This document shows positions 51,003-59,181 of a stretch of 64,000 nt of DNA, piece after piece. Source of the stretch: Campylobacteraceae bacterium (GTDB taxonomy: Bacteria > Campylobacterota > Campylobacteria > Campylobacterales > Sulfurovaceae); NCBI GenBank assembly GCA_027081405.1, contig JALWKO010000049.1:43090-107089 (forward strand). The letters are read 5' to 3'. The translations under genes were made by a program, and so were the position numbers. How positions within the stretch are numbered: position 1 is the stretch's first letter; every line of letters begins with the position of its first letter. Below the pieces are notes generated by a model. It worked only from the letters and a program-made list of their open reading frames with translations. It had not been told where the DNA came from and made no database searches.

Positions 51003-52562
51003 ATGGGGAAGCTGCAGTATCGCTACAACAACTTTTATGAGATGCTCTTCGAGCAAGCGCATAAACGCCCCCGCAAAAAAGCCCTCTTTGTCGGTGACCG
51101 GGCCGTACCGTACCGGGAGCTCCTCGATCTGGTGGATCGTTTCGCGGGCTATCTGCACGGCATCGGCGTCCGGCCCGAAGATCGGGTGGCGATCTTCATG
51201 CGCAACTCGCTCGAATTCGTCGTAGGGATCCTGGCGATCTCGAAGGTAGGAGCGATCACTGTTCCGATCAATACCTTCCTCAAAGCTGAAGAGCTCGACT
51301 ATATCCTCCAAGACAGCGGAGCCAAGGTACTGCTGGCCTCCGCGACACACGAAAAGGTGATCCACGACTCCCAAGCCGCCGTACGGTGCCGCGCCATCGT
51401 CTGGGAAGGGGGACTCCGCCTGGCTGAAGATCCCCATATCTCCTTCGAAGAGGCCTTCGAAAACGGGGAGATCCACCGTCCCGTGATGCGCACACTGGAC
51501 GAACTGGCGGTCTTTTTCTACACCTCGGGAACCACCGGCAAACCAAAAGGAGCGATGCTCAGTTACAAAAACATCTTCTCCAACGCCCAGTCGGCGGTCG
51601 AACTGCTCCATATCACCCCCAAAGACCGCAATATCGTCTTTTTGCCCATGTTCCACTCCTTTACCTTTTCGATCGGAACGATCCTCCCCCTCTACGCCGG
51701 GATGAGTATCGTCATCATCCCTTCGGTACGTCCCTTTAGCAACATTTTCAAACAGATCCTCACCAAACGGGTGACGATCTTCTTGGGGGTCCCCGACGTC
51801 TACAACGCCCTGGCAAAAGCCAAACTCCCCTGGTATTTCATGGCCTTTCACCGGCTGCGGATCTTCGTTTCCGGGGCCGCGGCATTGCAACCCAAGACCC
51901 TCGAAGCGATGCAGCGAAAATTCCGGCGGACCAAAATGCTCGAGGGGTACGGCCTGAGCGAAAGCTCCCCGGCGGTGTGCATCAACCCCCTGCACAAACA
52001 AAAACCCCGATCGGTGGGCCCCGCGATGCCGGGATACGAAATCAAGATCGTGGACGAAAACATGCTCGAACTCCCGCGGGGCGAAGTGGGGGAGATCATC
52101 ATCCACGGCGACAACGTCATGCAGGGCTACCTCAACCGACCCGAGGCAACCGCCGAGACGATCGTCAACGGCTGGCTGCGTACCGGAGACATGGGGTATA
52201 TGGATGAAGAAGGCTACCTCTACATCGTCGATCGGAAAAAAGATCTCATCATCTCCAAGGGGATCAACATCTACCCCCGGGAGATCGAAGAGGTGATCGA
52301 CCGCTATCCGGGGGTGGGAGTCAGTGCCGTGGTGGGGATCCCCGACGAAAAAAGCGGCGAAATCCCCGTCGCCTACATCGAACCCGACGAGGAGGGGCCC
52401 GCCGTCGATCCGGCGGCGTTGCGACGCCATCTGCGCGAACACCTGGCCGACTACAAAATCCCCCGACAAATCCATCTCGTCGAATCGTTGCCCAAAAACG
52501 CCACCGGGAAGGTCCTCAAACGGGAACTTCGCCGCCAAATCACTCACGAGGAGACAGACTAA
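51003..52562 (+). CDS. fadD: Long-chain acyl-CoA ligase (AMP-forming)
   Basis: 519 residues, 11 bases after fadL. It activates fatty acids with ATP and CoA. The adenylation motifs are [17 protein letters not shown] (about 171), [42 protein letters not shown] and the C-terminal lysine motif [13 protein letters not shown]. The family is broad, so related carboxylic acids are possible substrates, but pairing with FadL and a lipase supports long-chain fatty acids. Confidence 0.85.
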   Translation: MGKLQYRYNNFYEMLFEQAHKRPRKKALFVGDRAVPYRELLDLVDRFAGYLHGIGVRPEDRVAIFMRNSLEFVVGILAISKVGAITVPINTFLKAEELDYILQDSGAKVLLASATHEKVIHDSQAAVRCRAIVWEGGLRLAEDPHISFEEAFENGEIHRPVMRTLDELAVFFYTSGTTGKPKGAMLSYKNIFSNAQSAVELLHITPKDRNIVFLPMFHSFTFSIGTILPLYAGMSIVIIPSVRPFSNIFKQILTKRVTIFLGVPDVYNALAKAKLPWYFMAFHRLRIFVSGAAALQPKTLEAMQRKFRRTKMLEGYGLSESSPAVCINPLHKQKPRSVGPAMPGYEIKIVDENMLELPRGEVGEIIIHGDNVMQGYLNRPEATAETIVNGWLRTGDMGYMDEEGYLYIVDRKKDLIISKGINIYPREIEEVIDRYPGVGVSAVVGIPDEKSGEIPVAYIEPDEEGPAVDPAALRRHLREHLADYKIPRQIHLVESLPKNATGKVLKRELRRQITHEETD

Positions 52563-52564
52563 GG

Positions 52565-53581
52565 ATGAAACGGATTTTCGTAACGGGAGGAGCGGGGTAC
52601 ATCGGTTCGCACACCTGCGTCGAACTGCTCGATGCGGGCTATGACGTGACCATCTACGACAATCTCTCCAACGCCCATGAAGGGGTGATCGACCGGATCG
52701 GACAAATCACCGGGAAACGCCCCCGTTTCGTCCAAGGGGACATCCGGGACACCCAGGCACTACGCCAGGCGTTACCCGGACACGATGCGGTGATCCATTT
52801 CGCCGGACTCAAGGCGGTCGGTGAGTCGGTGGAAAAACCGTTGATGTATTACGACAACAACGTCAGCGGAACGATCCGGCTCCTGGAAGCGATGGAAGAG
52901 GCTTCGATCCGCACGATCGTTTTTAGTTCGTCGGCCACGGTCTACGGAGAACCCGAATTCCTCCCCTTCACCGAAACGCACCCGCTGCGCACCACCAACC
53001 CCTACGGACAGACCAAACTGGTCATCGAAGAGATCCTGCGCGATCTTTATCGCAGCGACGGAAGGTGGCGGATCTCGATCCTGCGCTATTTCAACCCCGT
53101 CGGCGCACACGAAAGCGGCCTCATCGGCGAAGATCCCGAAGGGATCCCCAACAACCTCATGCCCTTTATCGCTCAGGTGGCGGTCGGAAGACGGGAGAAG
53201 CTGCATGTATTCGGCGGAGATTACGATACGCCCGATGGGACCGGAGTGCGGGACTATATCCATGTGGTCGATCTTGCCCAAGGGCACCTCAAAGCCCTCC
53301 AGGCCCTCGACGAGCCACAATGTGAAGCCTTCAATCTCGGACGGGGGGAAGGGTGCAGCGTTTTGGAGATGATCCGCGCCTTCGAAGAGGCCTCGGGTCG
53401 GACGATCCCCTACGAGATCGTCGATCGCCGCCCCGGGGACATCGCCTCCAGCTACGCCGACCCGCGCAAAGCGGAGGAAATTCTCGGCTGGGAAGCGACC
53501 CGCGATCTACTGCAAATGTGTGCCGACACCTGGAACTGGCAATCGAAAAATCCGCAAGGATACAAAAGCCCCGAGAACTGA
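52565..53581 (+). CDS. galE: UDP-glucose 4-epimerase
   Basis: 338 residues, two bases after fadD. It interconverts UDP-glucose and UDP-galactose with bound NAD. The Rossmann motif is [17 protein letters not shown]. The catalytic Tyr and Lys are in [12 protein letters not shown], and the Ser/Thr partner in [13 protein letters not shown]. The substrate region [27 protein letters not shown] and [14 protein letters not shown] are typical of GalE. It supplies sugars for surface glycans; operon membership with the fatty-acid genes may be incidental. Confidence 0.95.
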   Translation: MKRIFVTGGAGYIGSHTCVELLDAGYDVTIYDNLSNAHEGVIDRIGQITGKRPRFVQGDIRDTQALRQALPGHDAVIHFAGLKAVGESVEKPLMYYDNNVSGTIRLLEAMEEASIRTIVFSSSATVYGEPEFLPFTETHPLRTTNPYGQTKLVIEEILRDLYRSDGRWRISILRYFNPVGAHESGLIGEDPEGIPNNLMPFIAQVAVGRREKLHVFGGDYDTPDGTGVRDYIHVVDLAQGHLKALQALDEPQCEAFNLGRGEGCSVLEMIRAFEEASGRTIPYEIVDRRPGDIASSYADPRKAEEILGWEATRDLLQMCADTWNWQSKNPQGYKSPEN

Positions 53582-54988
53582 TCAACCCCGGCGACGGGGA
53601 CGCCGGGTACGGAAATTCCCCCGCCCGTAGCGGGGTTTGCCCCGTCTGTTCCCCTGCGGACAGTCGGCCTGCTTGAGATACCGCTCGATCTCCTCCAGGC
53701 TTTTGCCGATCCGGTCGGCTCCCCGAACCGTCTCTTCGTCCCGAAGCGCCCGCAAGAGTCGGGCGGCGAGATTGGTCAGATCGTACTCCTCTTTGAGCGC
53801 TTCGAGCAGCGCGAAGTCTTCGGCCGTCGGCTCCAGAGCGTCGATCCGGGAGCGGAGGGTGTCGTCCTTGCGGGAGCGAACCTCCTCGATCCGGGGGATC
53901 AGGCGCCCTTCGATCTTGCCTCCAACCGCCTTTTGGATCCGTATCAGCGACGAAAACTCATGCGGAGTCAGGAGCGAAACCGCCGTCCCTTCCCGTCCGG
54001 CCCGGCCGGTCCGGCCGATCCGGTGGACGTAGCTTTCGCTGTCAAAAGGAAGATGGTAGTTAAACACGTGGGTGACGTCGTTGACGTCCAATCCCCGAGC
54101 CGCCACGTCGGTAGCGACGAGGATCTCCACCGAGGAGCTTTTGAAGGCCCGGATCGTCGCTTCCCGCTGCCGCTGGTCCATGTCGCCGTGCAGGCCCCGC
54201 ACGTCGTAGCCCTGTGCGGCGAGGAAGTCCCGCAGGCGGTCGACCTCTTTTTTCATCCGGCAAAAGACGATCGCCTTGTCGGGAGTTTTGTAGTCCAGCA
54301 GCCGTACGAGTGCGGCGTTGCGTTCGTGCTCGTCGATGACGTAGTAGTATTGGCGGATCTTGTCGTTGGTCACCTGCGCTCCGGTGATCCGTACCGCCGC
54401 CGGATCGCGCAGGAGCGTTTGGGCCAGTTTGCGGATCGGGTCGGACATGGTGGCCGAAAAGAGCAGACTCTGGCGCTCTTGGGGGAGATGGCGGATGATG
54501 GGCCGGATCGCCTCTAGAAAGCCCATATCGAGCATCTCGTCGGCTTCGTCGAGGACCACGAATCGGGGGGAGAGGGAGATTTTGCCGCTTTCGAGCAGAT
54601 CGAGGAGTCGACCGGGGGTGGCGATCACCACCGAGGCGTGGGCCACGTGCTGGATCTGCCGGCTGTAGGAGCTTCCGCCGTAGACGGTGGCGGTGCGGAT
54701 GCCGAGTTTCTTGCCGAAACGGTAGATCTCGTCGCTGACCTGGGTGGCCAGCTCCCGGGTCGGGACGATCACAAGTGCTTCGGGACGTCCGGTCCGCTCG
54801 AGGCGCTGGAGGATCGGGAGGGCGAAGGCGGCGGTTTTGCCCGTTCCGGTATGGGCCTGGGCGATCAGGTCTTTGCCTTCCAGAATCAACGGGATCGCCT
54901 GAGCCTGGACCGGACTGGGTTCACGAAAACCCGCTTCGCGGATCGCTTCGAGGAGTTCGGGGCGGAAATTGAATGTTTCGAATGTCAT
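53582..54988 (-). CDS. DEAD-box RNA helicase
   Basis: 468 residues from ATG 54988 (MTFETFNFRPELLEAI, the usual Q-motif start); the longer frame lacks a site. Motifs in order: Q motif EPSPVQAQAIP, AHTGTGKTAAFALPI, PTRELATQV, TPGRLLDLL, LDEADEMLD, SATMSDP, ATDVAARGLDVNDV and HRIGRTGRAGREG. The C-terminal 80 residues end in an Arg/Gly-rich tail (GKPRYGRGNFRTRRPRRRG) that would bind RNA. It acts in ribosome assembly or mRNA decay. It converges on galE with no gap. Confidence 0.94.
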   Translation of the reverse strand: MTFETFNFRPELLEAIREAGFREPSPVQAQAIPLILEGKDLIAQAHTGTGKTAAFALPILQRLERTGRPEALVIVPTRELATQVSDEIYRFGKKLGIRTATVYGGSSYSRQIQHVAHASVVIATPGRLLDLLESGKISLSPRFVVLDEADEMLDMGFLEAIRPIIRHLPQERQSLLFSATMSDPIRKLAQTLLRDPAAVRITGAQVTNDKIRQYYYVIDEHERNAALVRLLDYKTPDKAIVFCRMKKEVDRLRDFLAAQGYDVRGLHGDMDQRQREATIRAFKSSSVEILVATDVAARGLDVNDVTHVFNYHLPFDSESYVHRIGRTGRAGREGTAVSLLTPHEFSSLIRIQKAVGGKIEGRLIPRIEEVRSRKDDTLRSRIDALEPTAEDFALLEALKEEYDLTNLAARLLRALRDEETVRGADRIGKSLEEIERYLKQADCPQGNRRGKPRYGRGNFRTRRPRRRG

Positions 54989-55323
54989 GTTGCTCACTTT
55001 CGGGGTAACGGAGCAAAAGCATCGCGTCCAAACGGGGCATGCTATCGGAAACTCGGAAGAATCAAACGCAGGCGGTCGTATCGTCGCTTTTGTGCGGCTA
55101 CCGGAATAGGTTTTCCATTTCGTCTCTTTGCCGCGACACGCGACGCTCAAGCCAAGAGGGGGAACGGTTGGGGGGATTGTAGCGGCTTTGGGGAAATGAT
55201 GCAAGGGGAGCTTTGCTACCCAGGTAGCATCCCGATCGGCGCAGCTGTGCTATGGTCAATACAAACCCGCCGCACGGAAACGGGAGGAGAACGACCGATG
55301 CGGTGACGAAGAAGGAGGAAACA
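54989..55323. other. Divergent regulatory gap between helicase and AmmeMemoRadiSam genes
   Basis: 335 bp without a gene. The left part should hold the helicase promoter, though I cannot assign boxes with confidence. The right part contains the palindrome and -10 box listed at 55214-55256, then a 60-base leader ending in a GAAGGAGG site before the amrA ATG. Confidence 0.55.
55214..55256 (+). promoter_or_regulatory. amr operon promoter with TGCTAC-N4-GTAGCA operator
   Basis: The palindrome TGCTACCCAGGTAGCA at 55214-55229 is followed 21 bases later by a TATGGT -10 box (55251-55256). The centre lies 41.5 bp upstream of the expected start of transcription. The same palindrome at nearly the same spacing precedes the Hsp20 operon (47158-47173), which points to one activator. 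Confidence 0.5.
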
Positions 55324-55893
55324 ATGGACAAAGAAAAACAAAAGGTGCTCCTGGAAATCGCCCGCAAGGCGATCGCCGAGGAGCTCACCGGCAAAAAGCT
55401 GATCGACCGGGAGGCGCTGCTGCGCGAATACCCCTGGTTGGCCGAGCCCGGCGCGGCCTTCGTGACGCTCAACGAGAATCATCAGTTGCGCGGGTGCATC
55501 GGATCGATCGTTGCCCATCAACCGCTGATCGACGACCTGATCCACAACGCCAAAGCCGCTGCTTTCAACGATCCGCGCTTCCGTCCGGTACGGCCGGAGG
55601 AATACGACAAGCTGGAGATCGAAATCTCCCTGCTCACTCCCCCGCAGGAGATCCCCTATACCGACAAGGCCGATCTACGCCGCAAGATCCGGCCCGGCGT
55701 CGACGGGGTGATCCTGCGGCTGGGGAACTACCAGGCGACCTATCTCCCCAGCGTCTGGGAGCAGCTGCCCGATTTCGACCTCTTTTTCGCCACCCTCTGC
55801 CAAAAGGCGGGGCTGGCCCCAAACTGCCTGGATATGCATCCGGTGATCTATACCTACCAGGCCGAAAAGATCAAGAAGGAGAGCCATGACTAA
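55324..55893 (+). CDS. amrA: AmmeMemoRadiSam system protein A (AMMECR1 family)
   Basis: 189 residues from ATG 55324, which follows GAAGGAGGAAACA. The AMMECR1 fold is marked by EPGAAFVTLNENHQLRGCIGSI (with the LRGCIG core), NAKAAAFNDPRFRPV, LEIEISLLTPPQEI, the GVDGVILRLGNYQATYLPSVWEQLPDFDLFF block and LCQKAGL. Its biochemical role is unknown in any organism. It is known to co-occur with a Memo protein and a radical SAM enzyme, both of which follow here. The stop overlaps the next start by 8 bases. Confidence 0.93.
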   Translation: MDKEKQKVLLEIARKAIAEELTGKKLIDREALLREYPWLAEPGAAFVTLNENHQLRGCIGSIVAHQPLIDDLIHNAKAAAFNDPRFRPVRPEEYDKLEIEISLLTPPQEIPYTDKADLRRKIRPGVDGVILRLGNYQATYLPSVWEQLPDFDLFFATLCQKAGLAPNCLDMHPVIYTYQAEKIKKESHD

Positions 55894-56911
55894 AACCGTG
55901 ACCCCCGTAGAGGAGCGGGGATATTCGGACTTTTATCGCAAAGAGGGGGAGCGGATCGTCTGCGAGCTCTGCCGCCACTACTGCAAACTCAAAGAGGGGC
56001 AGGTGGGCATCTGCGGCGTCAACATGAACGACGGCGGACGGCTCAAAACCCTCGTATATGGCAAGGTTTCGGCGCTCAATATCGATCCGATCGAAAAAAA
56101 GCCCCTCTACCATTTCCTGCCCGGCACCACCGCCCTCTCGCTAGGGACGGTGGGGTGCAACTTCAAATGCCCCTTCTGCCAGAACTGGCAGATCTCCCAG
56201 AGCAAGGAGATCGAAGCGGGCTACGAGGTTACCCCCGAGCAGCTGGTGGCGCTGGCGCTGGAGAAAGGGTGCAAAAGCATCGCCTACACCTACAACGAGC
56301 CGACGATCTTCTACCCCTTCGCCCGGGACGTGGCGCTCCTGGCCAAAGAACACGGCATCAAAAACGTCTTCGTCAGCAACGGGCTGGAGACCCCCGAAGT
56401 GATCGAGGATATGCAAGGGGTCATCGACGGGTTCAACATCGACATCAAGGGGTTCAACCCGGAGTATTACAAAAAGACCCTCAAAGGATCCCTCGAAGGG
56501 GTCCTCGATACCCTCAAGCGGCTCAAAGAGGGGGGCTTCTGGGTCGAGTGCACCACGCTGATCGTCCCAGGGGACAACGACAGCGACGAGGAACTGGGCA
56601 AAATCGCCCACTTCATCGCCGACGAACTCGACCCCTATACCCCCTGGCACATCAGCGCCTTCCATCCCGACTACAAGCTTCAGGACAAAGGGCCCACGCC
56701 GCTTCAGACGCTGCAGCGTGCCGAGCGGATCGGCCGGGAGGCGGGACTGGCCTACATCTACATGGGCAACGTCCCCACCGACGGCATCACCCACTGCCCC
56801 GGCTGCGGCCTGGAGCTGATCGTCCGCCACGGCTATCACGTGGTCAAAAACGTCCTCGAAAATGGCCATTGCCCCGCCTGCCATCGGGCAATCGAAGGGG
56901 TCTGGGCCTGA
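55886..56911 (+). CDS. amrS: AmmeMemoRadiSam system radical SAM enzyme
   Basis: 341 residues. The radical SAM cluster is C91-x3-C95-x2-C98 (GCNFKCPFCQNW). An N-terminal cysteine cluster (CELCRHYCKL, GICG) resembles that of pyruvate-formate-lyase activating enzymes. A C-terminal zinc-type motif has CPGC and CPAC. YTYNEPTIFY, NGLETPEVI and NIDIKGFNPEYYKK are conserved in this family. It is homologous to PFL-activase-like proteins, but no glycyl-radical enzyme is nearby; the substrate may be one of the two partner proteins. Overlaps amrA by 8 bases. Confidence 0.93.
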   Translation: MTKTVTPVEERGYSDFYRKEGERIVCELCRHYCKLKEGQVGICGVNMNDGGRLKTLVYGKVSALNIDPIEKKPLYHFLPGTTALSLGTVGCNFKCPFCQNWQISQSKEIEAGYEVTPEQLVALALEKGCKSIAYTYNEPTIFYPFARDVALLAKEHGIKNVFVSNGLETPEVIEDMQGVIDGFNIDIKGFNPEYYKKTLKGSLEGVLDTLKRLKEGGFWVECTTLIVPGDNDSDEELGKIAHFIADELDPYTPWHISAFHPDYKLQDKGPTPLQTLQRAERIGREAGLAYIYMGNVPTDGITHCPGCGLELIVRHGYHVVKNVLENGHCPACHRAIEGVWA

Positions 56912-56957
56912 GAAACAGGTTTCTCAGGGATGAAGGATTGAGAATGGAAGATGGAGA

Positions 56958-57866
56958 ATGAATCGGAGAGACTTTATGCGGGGGATCGCTTATTTGATAA
57001 GTGTTCCCTCTCTCCTCCATGCCTCATCGAGCGATAGAACAGACAAGAAGAAGGAGCAGAAAATGAGCATACGCATCGCGGGAAACATGGGGGCTTTCTA
57101 CCCGGGAAGCTGCGCCGAGATCGACCGGATGATCGATCACTTCAACGGCATCCTGGACGAAGCCCTGACGGACAAAAGCGTGCTGGAAGCCAAACCCCGA
57201 GCGATTATCGCCCCCCACGCGGGCTACGTCTACAGCGGCTTCACCGCCAATGTCGCCCACCGGATCCTGGGCAACAGCCTACCCAAGCGGGTGGTGGTGA
57301 TCGGTCCCAGCCACCACGTCTATTTCGAAGGAGTTAGCGTGGGGCTCCACGATCTGTATCAGAGCCCCTGCGGCGACGTCCCCGTCGACCGGGCCTATGC
57401 CGAGGAGCTGGCGCGGCGTTTCGGGCTGGTTTTCGTCCCCGAAGCCCATGAAAAGGAGCATAGCACCGAGACCCAGATCCCCTTCGTCCACCATTACGAA
57501 CCCGAGGCGAAGGTGGTGGAGCTGATCTACGGCCGGATCGACTACACGGCCTTGGTGCCGATCATCGACGCGATCCTGGCCGATCCCGACAACGCGGTGG
57601 TGATCAGCTCCGATCTGAGCCACTTCTACACCCTGGAACAGGCCAAACGGCTGGACAACATCTGCCTCGCCGGAGTCGCCGAAGAGGATGTCTCGCTCCT
57701 GGACAAGGGGTGCGAAGCCTGTGGAATCCTGGGGATCAAGGCGATCGTCGCCGTGGCGAAAGAGCACGGCTGGAAGACCCAGCTGCTCGATTACCGCACC
57801 AGCGCCGACGCCAGCGGCGACACCAGTCGCGTCGTGGGATACATGAGCGCACTGATCCTCCCCTGA
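56958..57866 (+). CDS. amrB: AmmeMemoRadiSam system protein B (Memo family)
   Basis: 302 residues from ATG 56958, or 267 from ATG 57063, which has the better AAGGAG site six bases upstream. The Memo fold is clear: GSCAEIDRMI, APHAGYVYSGFTANVAHR, VVIGPSHHVYFEGVSV, EKEHSTETQIPFVHHYEP, VVISSDLSHFYT and the CEACGILGIKAIVAVAKE end. The His/Cys/Asp residues match an extradiol-dioxygenase-like metal site. The extra 35 residues read like a twin-arginine signal (NRRDFMRG, a hydrophobic stretch, then HASS), so export is possible if the first start is used. Confidence 0.92.
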   Translation: MNRRDFMRGIAYLISVPSLLHASSSDRTDKKKEQKMSIRIAGNMGAFYPGSCAEIDRMIDHFNGILDEALTDKSVLEAKPRAIIAPHAGYVYSGFTANVAHRILGNSLPKRVVVIGPSHHVYFEGVSVGLHDLYQSPCGDVPVDRAYAEELARRFGLVFVPEAHEKEHSTETQIPFVHHYEPEAKVVELIYGRIDYTALVPIIDAILADPDNAVVISSDLSHFYTLEQAKRLDNICLAGVAEEDVSLLDKGCEACGILGIKAIVAVAKEHGWKTQLLDYRTSADASGDTSRVVGYMSALILP

Positions 57867-58154
57867 CAGACCGCGCCGGGAAGTCGCAAGATGTGTCGCC
57901 TTCGGCGACGTTATTAGTCTATTGGTGTATTGGTATATTGGAGGCAGGGCTTTCGCCCTGCATTGCGGGACTAAAGTCCCGCCTCCAATAGAACGCGTTG
58001 TGAAACAACGCACCGAAATCCAAAATTCAACATCCAAAATCCATCATCAAACCGCTCCGCCACGCGTCGCCTCACCAATTCTCAATTCTCAACTCTCCAA
58101 AATCCTCAAGCATTGCTCATACGGTGCCTTCCGATCGGGGAAATAAACGGAGTA
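57867..58154. repeat. Composite intergenic repeat element
   Basis: This stretch has no gene. It contains a CGCC-TTC-GGCG hairpin near 57897, TATTGGTG-type repeats (about 57916-57940), and a cloverleaf-like structure. In the latter the outer stem TTGGAGGC/GCCTCCAA (57938-57945 with 57981-57988) encloses a GCAGGGC-TTTC-GCCCTGC hairpin and a GCGGGACT-AA-AGTCCCGC hairpin (57965-57982). Degenerate ATCCAAA repeats (about 58017-58046) and ATTCTCA heptamers (about 58078-58100) follow. The GGGACT-AGTCCC hairpin is shared with the element at 36049. Confidence 0.75.
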
Positions 58155-58192
58155 GCGAAAAAAAGAAAGGGGGATGGACGGGAAGTCCGTCC
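58155..58192 (-). terminator. Rho-independent terminator of the por operon
   Basis: On the minus strand a GGACGG-5-CCGTCC stem (58192 to 58176) is followed by a C-run and a T-rich tract ending about 58158. It lies 33 bases after the porB stop codon. Confidence 0.75.
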
Positions 58193-58224
58193 GTAGAAGA
58201 TGTTTCCGGGGAGGAAGGGGTCCG

Positions 58225-59181
58225 TCAGACTCCCGCTTCTTCCCGGCGCTGGAGATACTCCCAGCGCTCGTTGACCTCTTTTTGAATCATATCGATGACG
58301 TGGCGGTTTTCGGGCTTGAACAGGTGCTTGTAGCGCCCCTGGGCCGCCAGGTATTCTTCGACCGGAATGACGTTTTTGGGCCGGTAGAGGATGTTGAGCT
58401 GCCGACCGTCGATGATCTCATAGATGGGGAACATCAGGCTGTCGGTGGCCAGATCGGTGATATTGATCGTATCTTTGGGGTTGAATTTCCACTCGGTGGT
58501 ACAGGCGCTCACGGTGTTGATGAAGCAGGGCCCTTCGGTCTCGAGGGCTTTTTGGAACCCTTTGGCCATGATCTTCCACTTGTTGGGGGCCAGTTGGGCC
58601 ACGTAGGGGGCACCGTGAGCCGCCATGATCGCGACGATGTCTTTTTTCTTCTGCTTTTTCCCGTAGCTCACCCGGCCCGCCTGGGCGGTGGAGGTGTGGG
58701 CCCCGACCGGGGTGGCCGAAGAGCGCTGACCCCCGGTGTTGGCGTAGTTTTCGTTGTCGAGACAGATGTAGGTGACATCGTGCCCCCGCTCGATCATCCC
58801 CGAGAGCCACTGGAATCCGATGTCGTAGGTCGCACCGTCTCCCCCGAAGGCAACGAATTTGACCGGTGCGTCGGGGTCTTTGAGGGTCCCTTTGCGTTTG
58901 CGTGCTTTGTACATCGCCTCGGCACCCGCTGCGGCGGTGGCGGCGTTTTCGAAGCCGATATGGATCCAGGAGGTGTCCCAGGAGGTGTAGGGGTAGACCG
59001 CCGTACAGACCTCCAGACATCCGGTGGCGCTGGCGATGACCAGGTTGTCGTCGGTAGCGTTCATCAACTCCCGGACGATCATCGAGTGGGCACAGCCGGG
59101 GCACAGCAGGTGCGCCCCTTCGAAACGTTCGTTGGCGGTGGAAAATTCTTTCAGGTTTTTGATCGAGGTCAGCGCCATCAT
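58225..59181 (-). CDS. porB: Pyruvate:ferredoxin oxidoreductase, beta subunit
   Basis: 318 residues. It carries the thiamine diphosphate site (GGDGATYDIGFQWLSG to LDNENYANTGGQRS) and cluster cysteines in HLLCPGCAHSM, ATGCLEVC and the later SACTTEW. With the other subunits it interconverts pyruvate and acetyl-CoA plus CO2 using ferredoxin or flavodoxin. In Campylobacterota with the reductive TCA cycle it runs in the carbon-fixing direction. The start overlaps the porA stop by four bases. Confidence 0.96.
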   Translation of the reverse strand: MMALTSIKNLKEFSTANERFEGAHLLCPGCAHSMIVRELMNATDDNLVIASATGCLEVCTAVYPYTSWDTSWIHIGFENAATAAAGAEAMYKARKRKGTLKDPDAPVKFVAFGGDGATYDIGFQWLSGMIERGHDVTYICLDNENYANTGGQRSSATPVGAHTSTAQAGRVSYGKKQKKKDIVAIMAAHGAPYVAQLAPNKWKIMAKGFQKALETEGPCFINTVSACTTEWKFNPKDTINITDLATDSLMFPIYEIIDGRQLNILYRPKNVIPVEEYLAAQGRYKHLFKPENRHVIDMIQKEVNERWEYLQRREEAGV

